DNA from: an uncultured Prevotellaceae bacterium
GTDB taxonomy: Bacteria; Bacteroidota; Bacteroidia; Bacteroidales; Bacteroidaceae
Assembly: GCA_900315075.1 (NCBI GenBank)
Contig: OMXV01000009.1
Coordinates: 62,001 to 126,000 of the forward strand
DNA length: 64,000 nt
Reading direction: 5' to 3'
The translations under genes were made by a program, and so were the position numbers. Below the pieces are notes generated by a model that had not been told where the DNA came from, did not search any database, and saw only the letters and a list, made by a program, of their open reading frames with translations. Each line of letters begins with the position of its first letter. Position 1 is the first letter of the stretch. Below, one piece after another: positions 8,514-17,579 of this stretch.

Positions 8514-9086
8514 ATGCCTAATTACGATAAGGACATAGCAAAAGCTGTAGAAGTAATGCGAAACGGTGGGGTGATTCTTTACCCCACCGATACAGTTTGG
8601 GGAATAGGTTGCGACGCCACGAATGCTGATGCTGTGGCTCGTGTCTATGAGATCAAGCGGCGTGCCGACTCCAAGGCGATGATATGTCTGGTTGACAGTG
8701 ACGCTCGCCTACAGCGATATGTCAGAGACGTGCCCGATGTGGCATGGGATGTGATGGATCTTGCCACAAAACCCATTACTGTCATCCTTGATGGGGCAGC
8801 GAACTTAGCTCCCAATTTAATAGCAGAGGATGGTAGCGTGGCTATGCGTATCACCAATGAGCCTTTCTCCAAGCAACTGTGCTTTCGTTTCCAGAAAGCC
8901 ATTGTCTCTACAAGTGCTAATTTCAGTGGTGAGCCAGCAGCGCAGAATTACTGTGATATCAGCCCTGAACTATTGGAACTTGTTGATTACGTCTGCACCT
9001 CACGGCGGCAGGAAAAGAAACCTCATACGCCATCAAGCATCATCAAAATCGCACCCAACGGTGAGATACAAATCATCAGGAAATAA
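8514..9086 (+). CDS. L-threonylcarbamoyladenylate synthase (Sua5/YrdC/TsaC family)
   Basis: I choose the ATG at 8514 (MPNYDKD) rather than the TTG at 8502. The product is 190 residues. It makes threonylcarbamoyl-AMP from threonine, bicarbonate and ATP for t6A modification of tRNA. Family motifs are GGVILYPTDTVWGIGCDA and YEIKRRADSKAMICLV near the N-terminus, then VAMRITNEPF and VSTSANFSGEPA. Length fits the short TsaC-type proteins without a Sua5 C-terminal domain. The stop (TAA 9084-9086) is directly followed by the ATG of the CLC gene, which suggests coupled translation. Confidence 0.93.
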   Translation: MPNYDKDIAKAVEVMRNGGVILYPTDTVWGIGCDATNADAVARVYEIKRRADSKAMICLVDSDARLQRYVRDVPDVAWDVMDLATKPITVILDGAANLAPNLIAEDGSVAMRITNEPFSKQLCFRFQKAIVSTSANFSGEPAAQNYCDISPELLELVDYVCTSRRQEKKPHTPSSIIKIAPNGEIQIIRK

Positions 9087-10892
9087 ATGCAGGACACTAC
9101 TTACGAGGAATCTAATTCTTTGATGGCGCGACTTCTTAAGTGGCGCAGTAAGTATGTGTCTGACAGACAACTGCTCCTGCTGCTGAGTTTTTTTGTAGGA
9201 CTTCTTGCTGCTGTGGCGGCATACGTCCTACACTGGCTCATACGTAAGATTGAGATGTTACTGACAGCAGGTTTCGAGGCCAGTTCATTCAACTGGCTCT
9301 ATCTTGTGCTCCCTGTGGTGGGTATCTATCTTACATCGCTTTTCGTCAAATACATTGTCCGCGACAATATCAGCCATGGCATTACACGAATATTGTATGC
9401 CATCAGCCGTAAGCAGAGCCGTCTAAAGGGGCATAACTGTTGGAGCTCGGTTATTGCGTCGGCCATCACCATTGGTTTTGGTGGCAGTGTGGGAGCCGAG
9501 GCACCTATTGTGCTCACAGGATCGGCAATAGGCAGCAATTTGGGACAGCGTTTCAAATTGGACGGACGCACTATGATGATTTTGGTGGGATGTGGTGCCT
9601 CGGCTGCTATTGCCGGTATCTTCAAGGCTCCCATCGCAGGCTTGGTCTTCACACTCGAGGTGCTGATGATCGACTTGACCATGGCGTCGCTGTTGCCTAT
9701 TCTCATTTCCAGTGTTACGGCTACCTGCTTCACCTATATCCTGGTAGGCAGTCAGTCGCTTTTTATTTTTACCCTGGATGGCGAGTGGATGGTGGAGCGG
9801 GTGCCGGCAACTATCCTGCTGGGCATTTTTTGTGGTTTGGTGAGCCTCTATTTCATCAGGATGATGACGTTCTGCGAGAGTATTTTTGCCCGGCTCAGCA
9901 AATTCCCGTATGTGAAACTGTTGATAGGAGGACTGGCACTGAGTTCGCTTATCTTCCTACTACCGTCGCTATATGGCGAAGGATATTCCAGCATCAATAT
10001 CCTGCTAAACGGTAAAACGGAAGCAGACTGGGGAGTACTGCTCAACAACTCTCTCTTTTATGGCAGTGGAGGACTTCTGATGGTGTATGTAGGACTGGTG
10101 CTCTTCACCAAGGTGATTGCAACATCTGCCACTAATGGCGCAGGAGGATGTGGCGGTACGTTTGCACCCTCGCTGTTCATCGGGGCTTTCTCGGGCTTTT
10201 TCTTCGCAAGGTTGTGGAATGTCAACCAGATAGGCATCTATGTGCCAGAAAAGAATTTCTCGCTTTTGGGCATGGCAGGTGTGATGGCAGGTGTGATGCA
10301 TGCACCTCTCACCGGTATGTTCCTTATTGCTGAACTTACTGGCGGCTACAAACTCCTTATCCCTCTGATGATTGTCAGTATTTGTGCCTATCTTACCATC
10401 ATCTTGTTTGAACCTCATAGCATCTATGGCATGCGGTTGGCAAGGGAAGGTAAGCTTCTCACACATCATACAGATAAGTCGGTGCTCACACTCATGAGTC
10501 TCGATAGTGTTATCGACAAAAAATTTACTTCTGTGAATAAGGAGATGGAACTCGGTAAACTTGTTAATGTCATCAGCATGAGTGACACAGGCTATCTGCC
10601 AGTACTTGATGGGGCAGGGACTCTCTTGGGTGAGGTGGACCTCATGAAAATCCGTAATATCATGTTCCGTACCGAACTTTACCACCATTTCACAGTGTCA
10701 CAAATAATGTCGCAGCCATCGGCAGTGCTCGGTGTGGAAGACCCAATGGAGGATGTGATGAAAAAATTTGAGCAGACCGATGCGTTCGTGCTACCTGTGA
10801 CCGATCCTGAAGGGCATCTCATCGGGTACATCAGCCGCACGAGGATGTATGCCATGTATAGGAAAATCGTCGCAGATATGTCGCAAGAGTGA
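9087..10892 (+). CDS. CLC-family chloride channel/antiporter with C-terminal CBS pair
   Basis: The 601-residue membrane protein has a CLC core of about ten hydrophobic helices (residues 27-445) and a cytosolic CBS pair (about 455-600). CLC signatures are present: GFGGSVGAEAPIV, with Glu138 at the gating-glutamate position, and GGCGGTFAPSLFIGA for the GxFxP loop. The CBS part shows MSDTGYLPVLDGAGTLLGEV and TDAFVLPVTDPEGHLIGYIS. It moves chloride, probably in exchange for protons. The ATG directly abuts the upstream stop. An in-frame Met at residue 13 is an alternative start. Confidence 0.92.
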   Translation: MQDTTYEESNSLMARLLKWRSKYVSDRQLLLLLSFFVGLLAAVAAYVLHWLIRKIEMLLTAGFEASSFNWLYLVLPVVGIYLTSLFVKYIVRDNISHGITRILYAISRKQSRLKGHNCWSSVIASAITIGFGGSVGAEAPIVLTGSAIGSNLGQRFKLDGRTMMILVGCGASAAIAGIFKAPIAGLVFTLEVLMIDLTMASLLPILISSVTATCFTYILVGSQSLFIFTLDGEWMVERVPATILLGIFCGLVSLYFIRMMTFCESIFARLSKFPYVKLLIGGLALSSLIFLLPSLYGEGYSSINILLNGKTEADWGVLLNNSLFYGSGGLLMVYVGLVLFTKVIATSATNGAGGCGGTFAPSLFIGAFSGFFFARLWNVNQIGIYVPEKNFSLLGMAGVMAGVMHAPLTGMFLIAELTGGYKLLIPLMIVSICAYLTIILFEPHSIYGMRLAREGKLLTHHTDKSVLTLMSLDSVIDKKFTSVNKEMELGKLVNVISMSDTGYLPVLDGAGTLLGEVDLMKIRNIMFRTELYHHFTVSQIMSQPSAVLGVEDPMEDVMKKFEQTDAFVLPVTDPEGHLIGYISRTRMYAMYRKIVADMSQE

Positions 10893-10918
10893 TTTTAAAT
10901 TCTATGGATATTCAGTAT

Positions 10919-10981
10919 ACTCCGATAACTCTGATTACTCCGATTATTCTGATTACTCCGACTATTCGAATTACTCCGATA
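10919..10981 (+). repeat. Seven 9-bp tandem repeats upstream of fmt
   Basis: Units are ACTCCGATA, ACTCTGATT, ACTCCGATT, ATTCTGATT, ACTCCGACT, ATTCGAATT and ACTCCGATA, exactly 9 bp each. The array ends 20 bases before the fmt ATG and is in frame with it without stops, where it would encode a Ser-Asp-Tyr repeat. Confidence 0.9.
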
Positions 10982-11001
10982 AAAAGAAATATCGTCGAAA
11001 A

Positions 11002-11985
11002 ATGAATAAGAAAGACCTTAGAATTATATTTATGGGTACCCCAGAGTTTGCCGTTGGTACCCTCGCCGCCCTTGTCGAGGGCGGTTATCAAGTGGTAGCA
11101 GTAGTGACTAAACCAGACCAACCGTCGGCTCGCCATGGTAGCGTGATGGTTCCGCCAGAGGTAAAAAAATATGCACTGTCGAAGAATATCCCTGTCCTAC
11201 AACCAGAGAAAATGAAAGCCCCGGATTTTCTGGAGCAACTGCGTGCATTTCATGCTGATTTGCAGGTTGTGGTGGCTTTCCGGATGCTGCCCGAAGTGGT
11301 GTGGGCAATGCCACGGTTGGGGACATTCAATGTGCATGCTTCACTGTTGCCACAATATCGGGGGGCAGCGCCTATCAACTGGGCCATTATCAACGGTGAG
11401 ACGGTTACCGGAGTGACGACGTTTTTCCTCGACCACCAAATTGACACCGGCCGGATTATCATGCAAGAGAAATTTGCAGTTCCCGACGAGGCCGACCTTG
11501 AATATGTGTATGACGGACTGATGGCATTAGGGGCACAGACTGCCCTCAAGACTATCGACTTATTGATGGAACATGAAGGAAATATCCCTACTATCGCCCA
11601 AGAAAATGTCGCTATCGAGGGACCGCTTCGACCAGCTCCGAAAATCTTCAAGGAAACCTGTCAGATAGACTGGTCGCAGCCCACCAAACGCATTTATGAT
11701 TTTGTGCGTGGTCTTAGTCCATATCCTGGTGCATGGACAACCTTGTGTCAGGAGGGCATGGAAAAAGAATTGATTCTGAAGATCTTTAAAACAACTAAAC
11801 GTCTTGATATTCAACCTGCGTATAATGTGGGAGAATTATTTGTAGTGAAAGGGCAACTCTTTATTCGTACAGTTGATGGTGCACTCCAGATAGATGAATT
11901 GCAGATGACAGGGAAAAAGCGTATGTCGGTGCAGGCTTTCCTCAATGGATTCAAGAATATTGAGAGCTATAGGACTGTAGGATGA
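11002..11985 (+). CDS. fmt: Methionyl-tRNA formyltransferase
   Basis: I place the start at 11002 (MNKKDLRIIFMGTPEFAVG), because GTPEFA is close to the N-terminus in this family. The open frame continues upstream through a 9-bp repeat array, which I regard as leader. The 327-residue enzyme formylates Met-tRNAi using 10-formyl-THF. Motifs are NVHASLLPQYRGAAPINWAI (catalytic Asn, the His region and SLLPxxRG) and the Asp of HQIDTGRII. The C-terminal OB-like domain (RGLSPYPGAWTTL) is present. The stop overlaps the ATG of the next gene by 4 bases. Confidence 0.95.
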   Translation: MNKKDLRIIFMGTPEFAVGTLAALVEGGYQVVAVVTKPDQPSARHGSVMVPPEVKKYALSKNIPVLQPEKMKAPDFLEQLRAFHADLQVVVAFRMLPEVVWAMPRLGTFNVHASLLPQYRGAAPINWAIINGETVTGVTTFFLDHQIDTGRIIMQEKFAVPDEADLEYVYDGLMALGAQTALKTIDLLMEHEGNIPTIAQENVAIEGPLRPAPKIFKETCQIDWSQPTKRIYDFVRGLSPYPGAWTTLCQEGMEKELILKIFKTTKRLDIQPAYNVGELFVVKGQLFIRTVDGALQIDELQMTGKKRMSVQAFLNGFKNIESYRTVG

Positions 11986-13652
11986 AAAGAAGAATGGTCG
12001 TAGCATTGCTGACATTGATTATATGTGTTAGCACACCTGCACAGGATATTTTGAAGTTGCTGAATCAATTTGACAATGATTCAGAGGTCGTAGTTGCCAA
12101 TCAATTCTTTGATGAACTGTTGAAGGATGAGTTTATCGACGAGAATGTGTCGTTTGCAGAGGGCACGCCTGTTGACTCACTGCAGCAGCAAGTGTGGTAT
12201 TGGGCTGCCGAGTGGTACTACGACCAGCAGCAATATGTACAGGCAGAGCAATATGCTCTGAAAGCACTACCAAAATACCATCCCTCCAATCCCGAGAAAG
12301 CAGACTGCCTGAATACGTTAGGATGCATCTATGTGCGTATGGGCAACATGAAGCAGGCTGTCCACTATGCTAAGCTGAGCGTGGAGATGGAAATGCTCGG
12401 CGGCGATGATGACCGCATCTCGTCGAGCTTGAATACACTGGCCGGCATCTATATGGCAGCCAATCAGGCAGAGGAAGCAGAGTCGATTATACTGCAGGCA
12501 TTGGAACATGCCAATCGTGTGGACAATCCTGAGCGTAAGGCTGTCATCTTGGGTATGGCATCGGAGATTTACCACACCCTTGGTGATGACAACAAGGCGC
12601 TGCCCTATGCCGAAGAAGCCGTTAAGATAGAGAAACAATTGGGGCGCAAACCTAAACTCGCCATCCGTCTGTCGCAAAAAGGTTCTGCACTCTTAGGATT
12701 GCATCGATATAAGGAGGCCGAGGATATCTATCGGCAAATTCTGCCCGACTTGAAGGAAAGTGGCGACTACCATTCATATGCCATTGCACTGAACCGTCTG
12801 GGTATGGCACTGCTTTGCCAGGAACGACAAGCAGAAGCTATACCTTATTATAAACAGGCTGCTGAACTTTTCTCGAAAATGGGAGACCTTTACAACGAAA
12901 TTCACTCCCATCGCGGACTCTATGAGAGCTATTGGACCATTAATCCCGATTCTGCCAAGATAGAGCTCGATTACTTCAATCTTTTGAAAGACTCGCTCTA
13001 TAGTCATTCTACAGCAGAAACCTTGTCGCGCTACAATGCTGAATTTGGCAATGACTTGTTGCTGAAAGAGAATAATGAGGTGAAACAGGCACACCGCCGC
13101 ACTATTATCTTTGCCATTATTGCCATTCTGCTGATAGTTTTTGTTGCCATATTCATCATTCGGCGTATCCGTAGTCATCAGCAGCAACAGATGCAGGAAC
13201 TCATCCATGAGATAGAACAGCTTCGTCTGAGTAGAGATGAGACAGTGCAACCAATAACGGAAACTACTGAAGAAACTGTCAATCCGGTAGAAACCATTGA
13301 GTCGTCATTGCAGATGGAGCGTACAGAAGAACGCTTGTTCTTGATGCACGTTATTGAGGTGGTAAACACCGTCATGCCATCGGGTAATCTCAGTGTGGAA
13401 CAGATTGCCTCGGAGTTGAACATGAGTGTGCAGACTTTCCGTCGACGCCTGCAAGAGGCAGCCGGTGAGACACCCAAAGCCTACATTCAGGCTATCCAGA
13501 TGGAGCGTGCTGCACAATTGCTTACTAATAGATCAGACATGCTTGTCTCTCAGGTTGCCAACCTCTGCGGTTTCGAAGAAACAAGTTCTTTCAGCCATAC
13601 CTTCAAACGCATCTACGGTTGCTCACCAACACAATATAGAGACAGAAAATAG
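11982..13652 (+). CDS. TPR-transmembrane-AraC-type HTH regulator
   Basis: The 556-residue protein has a signal or anchor segment (residues 4-21), tetratricopeptide repeats over about 60-350 (for example AEQYALKALPKYHPSNPEKA, ALPYAEEAVKIEKQLG), one membrane helix at about 369-391 (TIIFAIIAILLIVFVAIFII), a short coiled region, and an AraC-type DNA-binding domain at about 455-556 (LSVEQIASELNMSVQTFRRRL, ending CSPTQYRDRK). The layout places the TPRs outside the inner membrane and the HTH in the cytosol, a one-protein membrane signal transducer. It overlaps fmt by ATGA. The signal and target genes are unknown. Confidence 0.88.
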   Translation: MKRRMVVALLTLIICVSTPAQDILKLLNQFDNDSEVVVANQFFDELLKDEFIDENVSFAEGTPVDSLQQQVWYWAAEWYYDQQQYVQAEQYALKALPKYHPSNPEKADCLNTLGCIYVRMGNMKQAVHYAKLSVEMEMLGGDDDRISSSLNTLAGIYMAANQAEEAESIILQALEHANRVDNPERKAVILGMASEIYHTLGDDNKALPYAEEAVKIEKQLGRKPKLAIRLSQKGSALLGLHRYKEAEDIYRQILPDLKESGDYHSYAIALNRLGMALLCQERQAEAIPYYKQAAELFSKMGDLYNEIHSHRGLYESYWTINPDSAKIELDYFNLLKDSLYSHSTAETLSRYNAEFGNDLLLKENNEVKQAHRRTIIFAIIAILLIVFVAIFIIRRIRSHQQQQMQELIHEIEQLRLSRDETVQPITETTEETVNPVETIESSLQMERTEERLFLMHVIEVVNTVMPSGNLSVEQIASELNMSVQTFRRRLQEAAGETPKAYIQAIQMERAAQLLTNRSDMLVSQVANLCGFEETSSFSHTFKRIYGCSPTQYRDRK

Positions 13653-13781
13653 GTAATAGAACCGCCTTTTTCACTTGTTTTTTGCATTTTAGACGTCCAT
13701 TTTCTGTATTTTGGAAGAAAATGACAACTTTTTCATTGGATTTTGGAAGATTTTATCAACTGCCACAACACTTTTTTGCCA

Positions 13782-13789
13782 TAATTTTG
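13782..13789 (+). promoter_or_regulatory. -7 box before the 70-residue ORF
   Basis: TAATTTTG matches TAnnTTTG and is followed by CAAC, 56 bases before the ATG at 13846. A clear -33 partner was not found. Confidence 0.5.
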
Positions 13790-13845
13790 CAACATCAAAA
13801 CAAGACAACGAAATGTTGAATTGACGATGATAAAGAAACAAGGCG

Positions 13846-14058
13846 ATGAAAGAACTGACAGAGAAACAAAAAGCGGCAAGGAAACTTGTATCCGACTATC
13901 TTGGTTTCCTGACGGAGCATGAGGCTTTGGTAGATCGCCTGGTGGAACGAAAATTGGTGCAGATGGGTCCACAGATAGAGCAACGCATTGCACAGATGAT
14001 TGACGAACGTCTCTCTGTCATCATTCAGCAGCAAAAAAGTGGATTAAACGACAATTAA
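13846..14058 (+). CDS. Small helical protein of unknown function
   Basis: The product is 70 residues, charged and predicted fully helical, with heptad-like spacing (LVERKLVQMGPQIEQRIAQM). There is no signal peptide or known motif. A promoter box lies 56 bases upstream and the following lipoprotein gene starts 52 bases downstream. Codon use looks like that of its neighbours, which supports a real gene. It may form a coiled coil; no function can be assigned. Confidence 0.6.
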   Translation: MKELTEKQKAARKLVSDYLGFLTEHEALVDRLVERKLVQMGPQIEQRIAQMIDERLSVIIQQQKSGLNDN

Positions 14059-14110
14059 ATCTTCTTTGGATTGCATAGATTTTTTATTCACTATACATTA
14101 ATTAATTACA

Positions 14111-14647
14111 ATGAAAAAAGCATTATTCAGTATCGCTATCGTAGCAGCAGGACTGCTTGTAGCATCGTGTGGAAACAAGAGTGAGGAAAACAAGACAGCT
14201 GAGGCTGATGGACAACAAACCGAAGCAGCTGCAACCGCAGAAGAGCCTTCCACTGGGGCAGTTGCAGAGTGCGACCATTTTAAGGTCACTGTGCCTGATG
14301 GTTGGGAATTCAACAAGAACACCAGTTCAGAAAACGTTGTTAATTTGGACGCAAAGGAATTTGGTGAGTTTGAGAGCGTTTACCTCTTTTTTAATAAAGA
14401 GAAGACAAGTGCTGAGGAAATGGCAAATGAGTTCTTTGCTGGCAACGAATCAACCAAGCAGAAGGCTGAAGACGTAACCATTGGCGGTATTAAATTCAAA
14501 CAGCTGAAGGCTCTTGAGAGTGCTGATGTGAACTGTGAATTGTTTGCCGAAGTAAACAATGGTGTGCTTGAAATGGAACTCTCGAAAAACATCCCTATCG
14601 ATGCCCCCAGTGTGGCAAAACTCGTCGAAAGTATCTCTTTCAAATAA
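14111..14647 (+). CDS. Lipoprotein of unknown function
   Basis: The 178-residue protein has a lipoprotein signal with lipobox LVASC (Cys20), so it is predicted to be lipid-anchored. A low-complexity acidic/Ala/Thr linker follows (about 21-52), then a compact domain containing HFKVTVPDGWEFNKNT. That resembles small secreted domains beginning with a VPDGW motif, but I do not know the family. A strong intrinsic terminator follows 24 bases after the stop, so this gene ends its transcript. Confidence 0.8.
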   Translation: MKKALFSIAIVAAGLLVASCGNKSEENKTAEADGQQTEAAATAEEPSTGAVAECDHFKVTVPDGWEFNKNTSSENVVNLDAKEFGEFESVYLFFNKEKTSAEEMANEFFAGNESTKQKAEDVTIGGIKFKQLKALESADVNCELFAEVNNGVLEMELSKNIPIDAPSVAKLVESISFK

Positions 14648-14670
14648 GTCTGTAAAGCAATTAAGAATTT

Positions 14671-14701
14671 GTGCCTGTACACCGTGTGCAGGCACTTTTT
14701 G
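14671..14701 (+). terminator. Rho-independent terminator
   Basis: GTGCCTG (14671-14677) pairs with CAGGCAC (14689-14695). The stem extends inward by four more pairs including one G-U, and TTTTTG follows. Confidence 0.85.
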
Positions 14702-14726
14702 TAAGTAAAAAAGCAAAAATACTCAA

Positions 14727-15797
14727 TTAATGTCTTTTGCGCCAGAAAAAATGCCAGATGCGAAACCAAGGTTCCCATAGACATTCAGAAGGGAAGTAGC
14801 GCAATAGGCGGAAGTCGCGGTATGTGATGTTGAGGTTATGGCTTGCGTGGTTGGAACCTTTTCCGCTGAGAGCACGCTCATCGTGCTTACCGAAATTGCC
14901 CCCCTCGAGTATTTCGTTTAATAAAAACTGTCCGCGCTTTTCGTCAGGAGTACAAGGCAGAAACGCTTGGTCGAGTCCTAAGATTTCGTGTAATACCCAC
15001 GACACTGCCCCTGCAATCTTCAGAAGTCCCAGTCTGTGTAGTTCGTGTTCTTCAATTAGCTTTTTCCCCTCACCCGAGCGCATTAAGTAGTAATAATCGA
15101 CAATATGGCGCAGACCGACACCCTCGCGCAGCAGGTGACTGTAGATGTGCGTGAGTTGGTAAATGACATTGAACTCATAGGTGGGGATACAGAATCCCTC
15201 TTCTTCTAAAAAATTGGAAAAGCAGGAGTCGGATTGTTCCTCAAACCAACATTGTAGTCGGCGGTTGTGAATAGGACTGCTCATCCAAGAGGGACGGTAG
15301 TGTACCTCAACAGATATTTTGTCGAATTTGAAAAAATCTATATGGTGATAGACACGCTTGAAACCAGGTTTGATAGAATCAATGTAGGCTATCACCTTAC
15401 GGTCGCCCCCTTCCACCCAAATGTCGATGTCGCCGAGAGGGCGCATGTAGGGCTCAGGATAAAGGATAGCGTTACCATGACCTTTCAACAAGCAGGAACG
15501 GAACCCCTCATTGTGAAAAGTTTTCCACACCCATTTAACTTTATCTCGGATTTTCTTACTGCGCCGCTCTATTTTTTTCACACGTGCCATCCATGCCAAC
15601 ACCTCCACGTCGGATAGTTTCACACCATTTTCACGGTCCATGCGCTCGATGCCACGCCAATAAACTGCCTCCACGGCCTGTTTGCGGGCAAACTTATATA
15701 GTTCGTCCCATTTGATTTCTTTGACAGATGAGGGGAGTACTACTGAGTCATCTACACAGTAGCGTAAAAAATCAAGATATGGGTCGTTGTTTGTCAT
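14727..15797 (-). CDS. Nucleotidyltransferase-like protein
   Basis: The 356-residue product (start at ATG 15797, MTNNDPYLDF) contains GHGNAILYPEPYMRPLGDID, where RPxGDID is the metal-binding signature of the putative nucleotidyltransferase family (PF14907-like). HYRPSW follows, as in that family. Longer in-frame starts at 15818 and 15836 exist, but a -7 promoter box (15806-15813) lies inside that extension, so the shorter start is preferred. The substrate is unknown; relatives often occur near surface-polysaccharide genes, which is not the case here. Confidence 0.78.
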   Translation of the reverse strand: MTNNDPYLDFLRYCVDDSVVLPSSVKEIKWDELYKFARKQAVEAVYWRGIERMDRENGVKLSDVEVLAWMARVKKIERRSKKIRDKVKWVWKTFHNEGFRSCLLKGHGNAILYPEPYMRPLGDIDIWVEGGDRKVIAYIDSIKPGFKRVYHHIDFFKFDKISVEVHYRPSWMSSPIHNRRLQCWFEEQSDSCFSNFLEEEGFCIPTYEFNVIYQLTHIYSHLLREGVGLRHIVDYYYLMRSGEGKKLIEEHELHRLGLLKIAGAVSWVLHEILGLDQAFLPCTPDEKRGQFLLNEILEGGNFGKHDERALSGKGSNHASHNLNITYRDFRLLRYFPSECLWEPWFRIWHFFWRKRH

Positions 15798-15805
15798 TGC
15801 AGCTG

Positions 15806-15813
15806 CAAAGTTA
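15806..15813 (-). promoter_or_regulatory. -7 box directly before the nucleotidyltransferase-like gene
   Basis: On the minus strand TAACTTTG ends 8 bases before the ATG at 15797. With the usual spacing the transcript would start 1-4 bases before the ATG. This also argues against the longer starts. Confidence 0.6.
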
Positions 15814-15844
15814 GGCATTTTTTCTCTCTTCTGCAAGGTTTTTA

Positions 15845-15884
15845 GTTGACGAGTTGACGAGTTGACGAGTTGACAAGTTGATAG
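15845..15884 (-). repeat. Five 8-bp tandem repeats in a divergent intergenic region
   Basis: Plus-strand units are GTTGACGA three times, then GTTGACAA and GTTGATAG. Read on the minus strand, toward the gene at 15797, they are AACTCGTC-type units and share the ACTC core of the other leader repeats. Confidence 0.85.
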
Positions 15885-16007
15885 AAGAAGAGAAAATAGT
15901 TTGATGTATAATTGATAATTATCAATTAAAATAATATATTATTGTTAAAAACAGTAAAAATAGACGAAATAATTAACATTTATGTGTTAATGAATTAATA
16001 CTTTTTC

Positions 16008-16015
16008 TATCTTTG
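16008..16015 (+). promoter_or_regulatory. -7 box abutting the rprX start
   Basis: TATCTTTG is followed by CAACT and then the ATG at 16021, leaving only 5 bases between box and start codon. A leaderless or nearly leaderless mRNA is predicted. Confidence 0.65.
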
Positions 16016-16020
16016 CAACT

Positions 16021-17574
16021 ATGAAAAAGAAAACTATCTGGACGATATCGATTATCATGGGACTCTCGTTCCTGGCATTGCTCTTTCTGCAAATCAAGTA
16101 CATCGAGGAGATGGCAAGAATGAAGAAGGAGCAGTTTGATGAGTCTGTGAAACGTTCGTTGTCACAGACTTCTCGAAATCTTGAACTTAATGAGACTCTG
16201 AGATATCTCGAGAAAGACATCAACGCAGCTACAAAACATAAAATCCCTACAGATTCTATGATGATTAGTGCGCTCGAGAATGACAATGGCGTACATCAAT
16301 CCACAAGTCAGGATGATGATGGCACCATGTATTCATCGTTTGAGATGAAGACCATGAGAATCAATCCCTCGTCTGTGCCTAAAGTGCTCATTCTGCGCAA
16401 CGACAAGAGTTCAATCAGTCAGGCAAGCAAGTCGATGCAGGACATTGTGCGCAATAGATATGTATATCAGAAGGCGCTCCTTGACCGAGTGGTATATAAC
16501 ATTCTTTATTCGGCATCGGATAAACCTTTGCAAGAGCGTATCAATTTCCGCATCCTCGACCAGGATCTGAAAACAGAGTTGCTAAACAATGGTATCAGTA
16601 TTCCATATCACTTCAAGGTGATGACGTTGGATGGCAGAGAAGTGTATAGATGTCCCGATTATGAGGAAAAAGGCGAGGAGTATAGCTATGAGCAGGAACT
16701 CTACCGCAACGACCCAGATAATAGGGGAGGTTTGATGAAAATCCATTTTCCTCAGATGGACAAATACATCTTCTCAAGTGTGAGATACATGATTCCGGCT
16801 ATCGTCTTCACATTAATCTTGCTCATCACTTTTATCTTTACTATCGTTGTGGTGTTCAGACAGAAACGCTATTCTGAAATAAAGAACGACTTTATCAATA
16901 ATATGACCCACGAGCTGAAGACGCCGATTTCGAGCATCTCATTGGCTGCACAGATGCTTAACGATAAGTCGTTGGACAAGAGTCCAGAGATGATGACCCA
17001 CCTTGGTAAGGCCATACAGGATGAATCGAAAAGATTACGATTCTTGGTGGAAAAGGTCTTGCAGATGTCGATGTTCGATAAGCAGGATGCGATGTTCAAG
17101 AAGAAAGATATGGATATCAACGAATTGGCGGAGAATGTGGCAAACTCCTTCATTCTTAGGGTGGAGCATACAGGAGGCAAAATCAATGTCGATATCGAGG
17201 CCATAGACTCGAAAATCTTTGTCGATGAGACTCATTTCACCAATATGGTCTTCAACCTCTTCGACAACGCTATCAAATATCGCAAACCCGACCAACCCGT
17301 GAATATTCTGGTGAGGACATGGAATGACGATGAGCGCGTTTATCTATCCATTGCTGATGATGGAATAGGCATTAAGAAAGACAATTTGAAGAAAATCTTC
17401 GACAAATTCTACAGAGTTCATACTGGCAATGTCCACAATGTAAAGGGATTCGGATTAGGATTGGCATACGTCAAGAAAATCGTTGACCTGCACAAAGGCG
17501 ACATCAAGGTGGACAGCGAATACGGAAAAGGAACAAAATTCACTATATCATTACCAATCATTAAAGAAGATTAA
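16021..17574 (+). CDS. rprX: Sensor histidine kinase, RprX-like
   Basis: The 517-residue inner-membrane kinase has TM helices at about 7-24 and 257-279 flanking a periplasmic sensor region. The HisKA motif NNMTHELKTPISSI carries the phospho-acceptor His297. The ATPase domain has FNLFDNAIKYRK (N box), ADDGIGI (G1) and GFGLGLAYVKKIV (G2). The N-terminal sequence, length and pairing with an OmpR-type regulator match Bacteroides RprX. The response regulator starts 5 bases after its stop. The signal is unknown. Confidence 0.9.
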   Translation: MKKKTIWTISIIMGLSFLALLFLQIKYIEEMARMKKEQFDESVKRSLSQTSRNLELNETLRYLEKDINAATKHKIPTDSMMISALENDNGVHQSTSQDDDGTMYSSFEMKTMRINPSSVPKVLILRNDKSSISQASKSMQDIVRNRYVYQKALLDRVVYNILYSASDKPLQERINFRILDQDLKTELLNNGISIPYHFKVMTLDGREVYRCPDYEEKGEEYSYEQELYRNDPDNRGGLMKIHFPQMDKYIFSSVRYMIPAIVFTLILLITFIFTIVVVFRQKRYSEIKNDFINNMTHELKTPISSISLAAQMLNDKSLDKSPEMMTHLGKAIQDESKRLRFLVEKVLQMSMFDKQDAMFKKKDMDINELAENVANSFILRVEHTGGKINVDIEAIDSKIFVDETHFTNMVFNLFDNAIKYRKPDQPVNILVRTWNDDERVYLSIADDGIGIKKDNLKKIFDKFYRVHTGNVHNVKGFGLGLAYVKKIVDLHKGDIKVDSEYGKGTKFTISLPIIKED

Positions 17575-17579
17575 GAATT

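Noticed and set aside
10005-10688. 227-codon minus-strand frame
   Set aside because: It lies antisense inside the CLC channel gene, which is clearly real. The composition (many His and Cys) is typical of a shadow frame.
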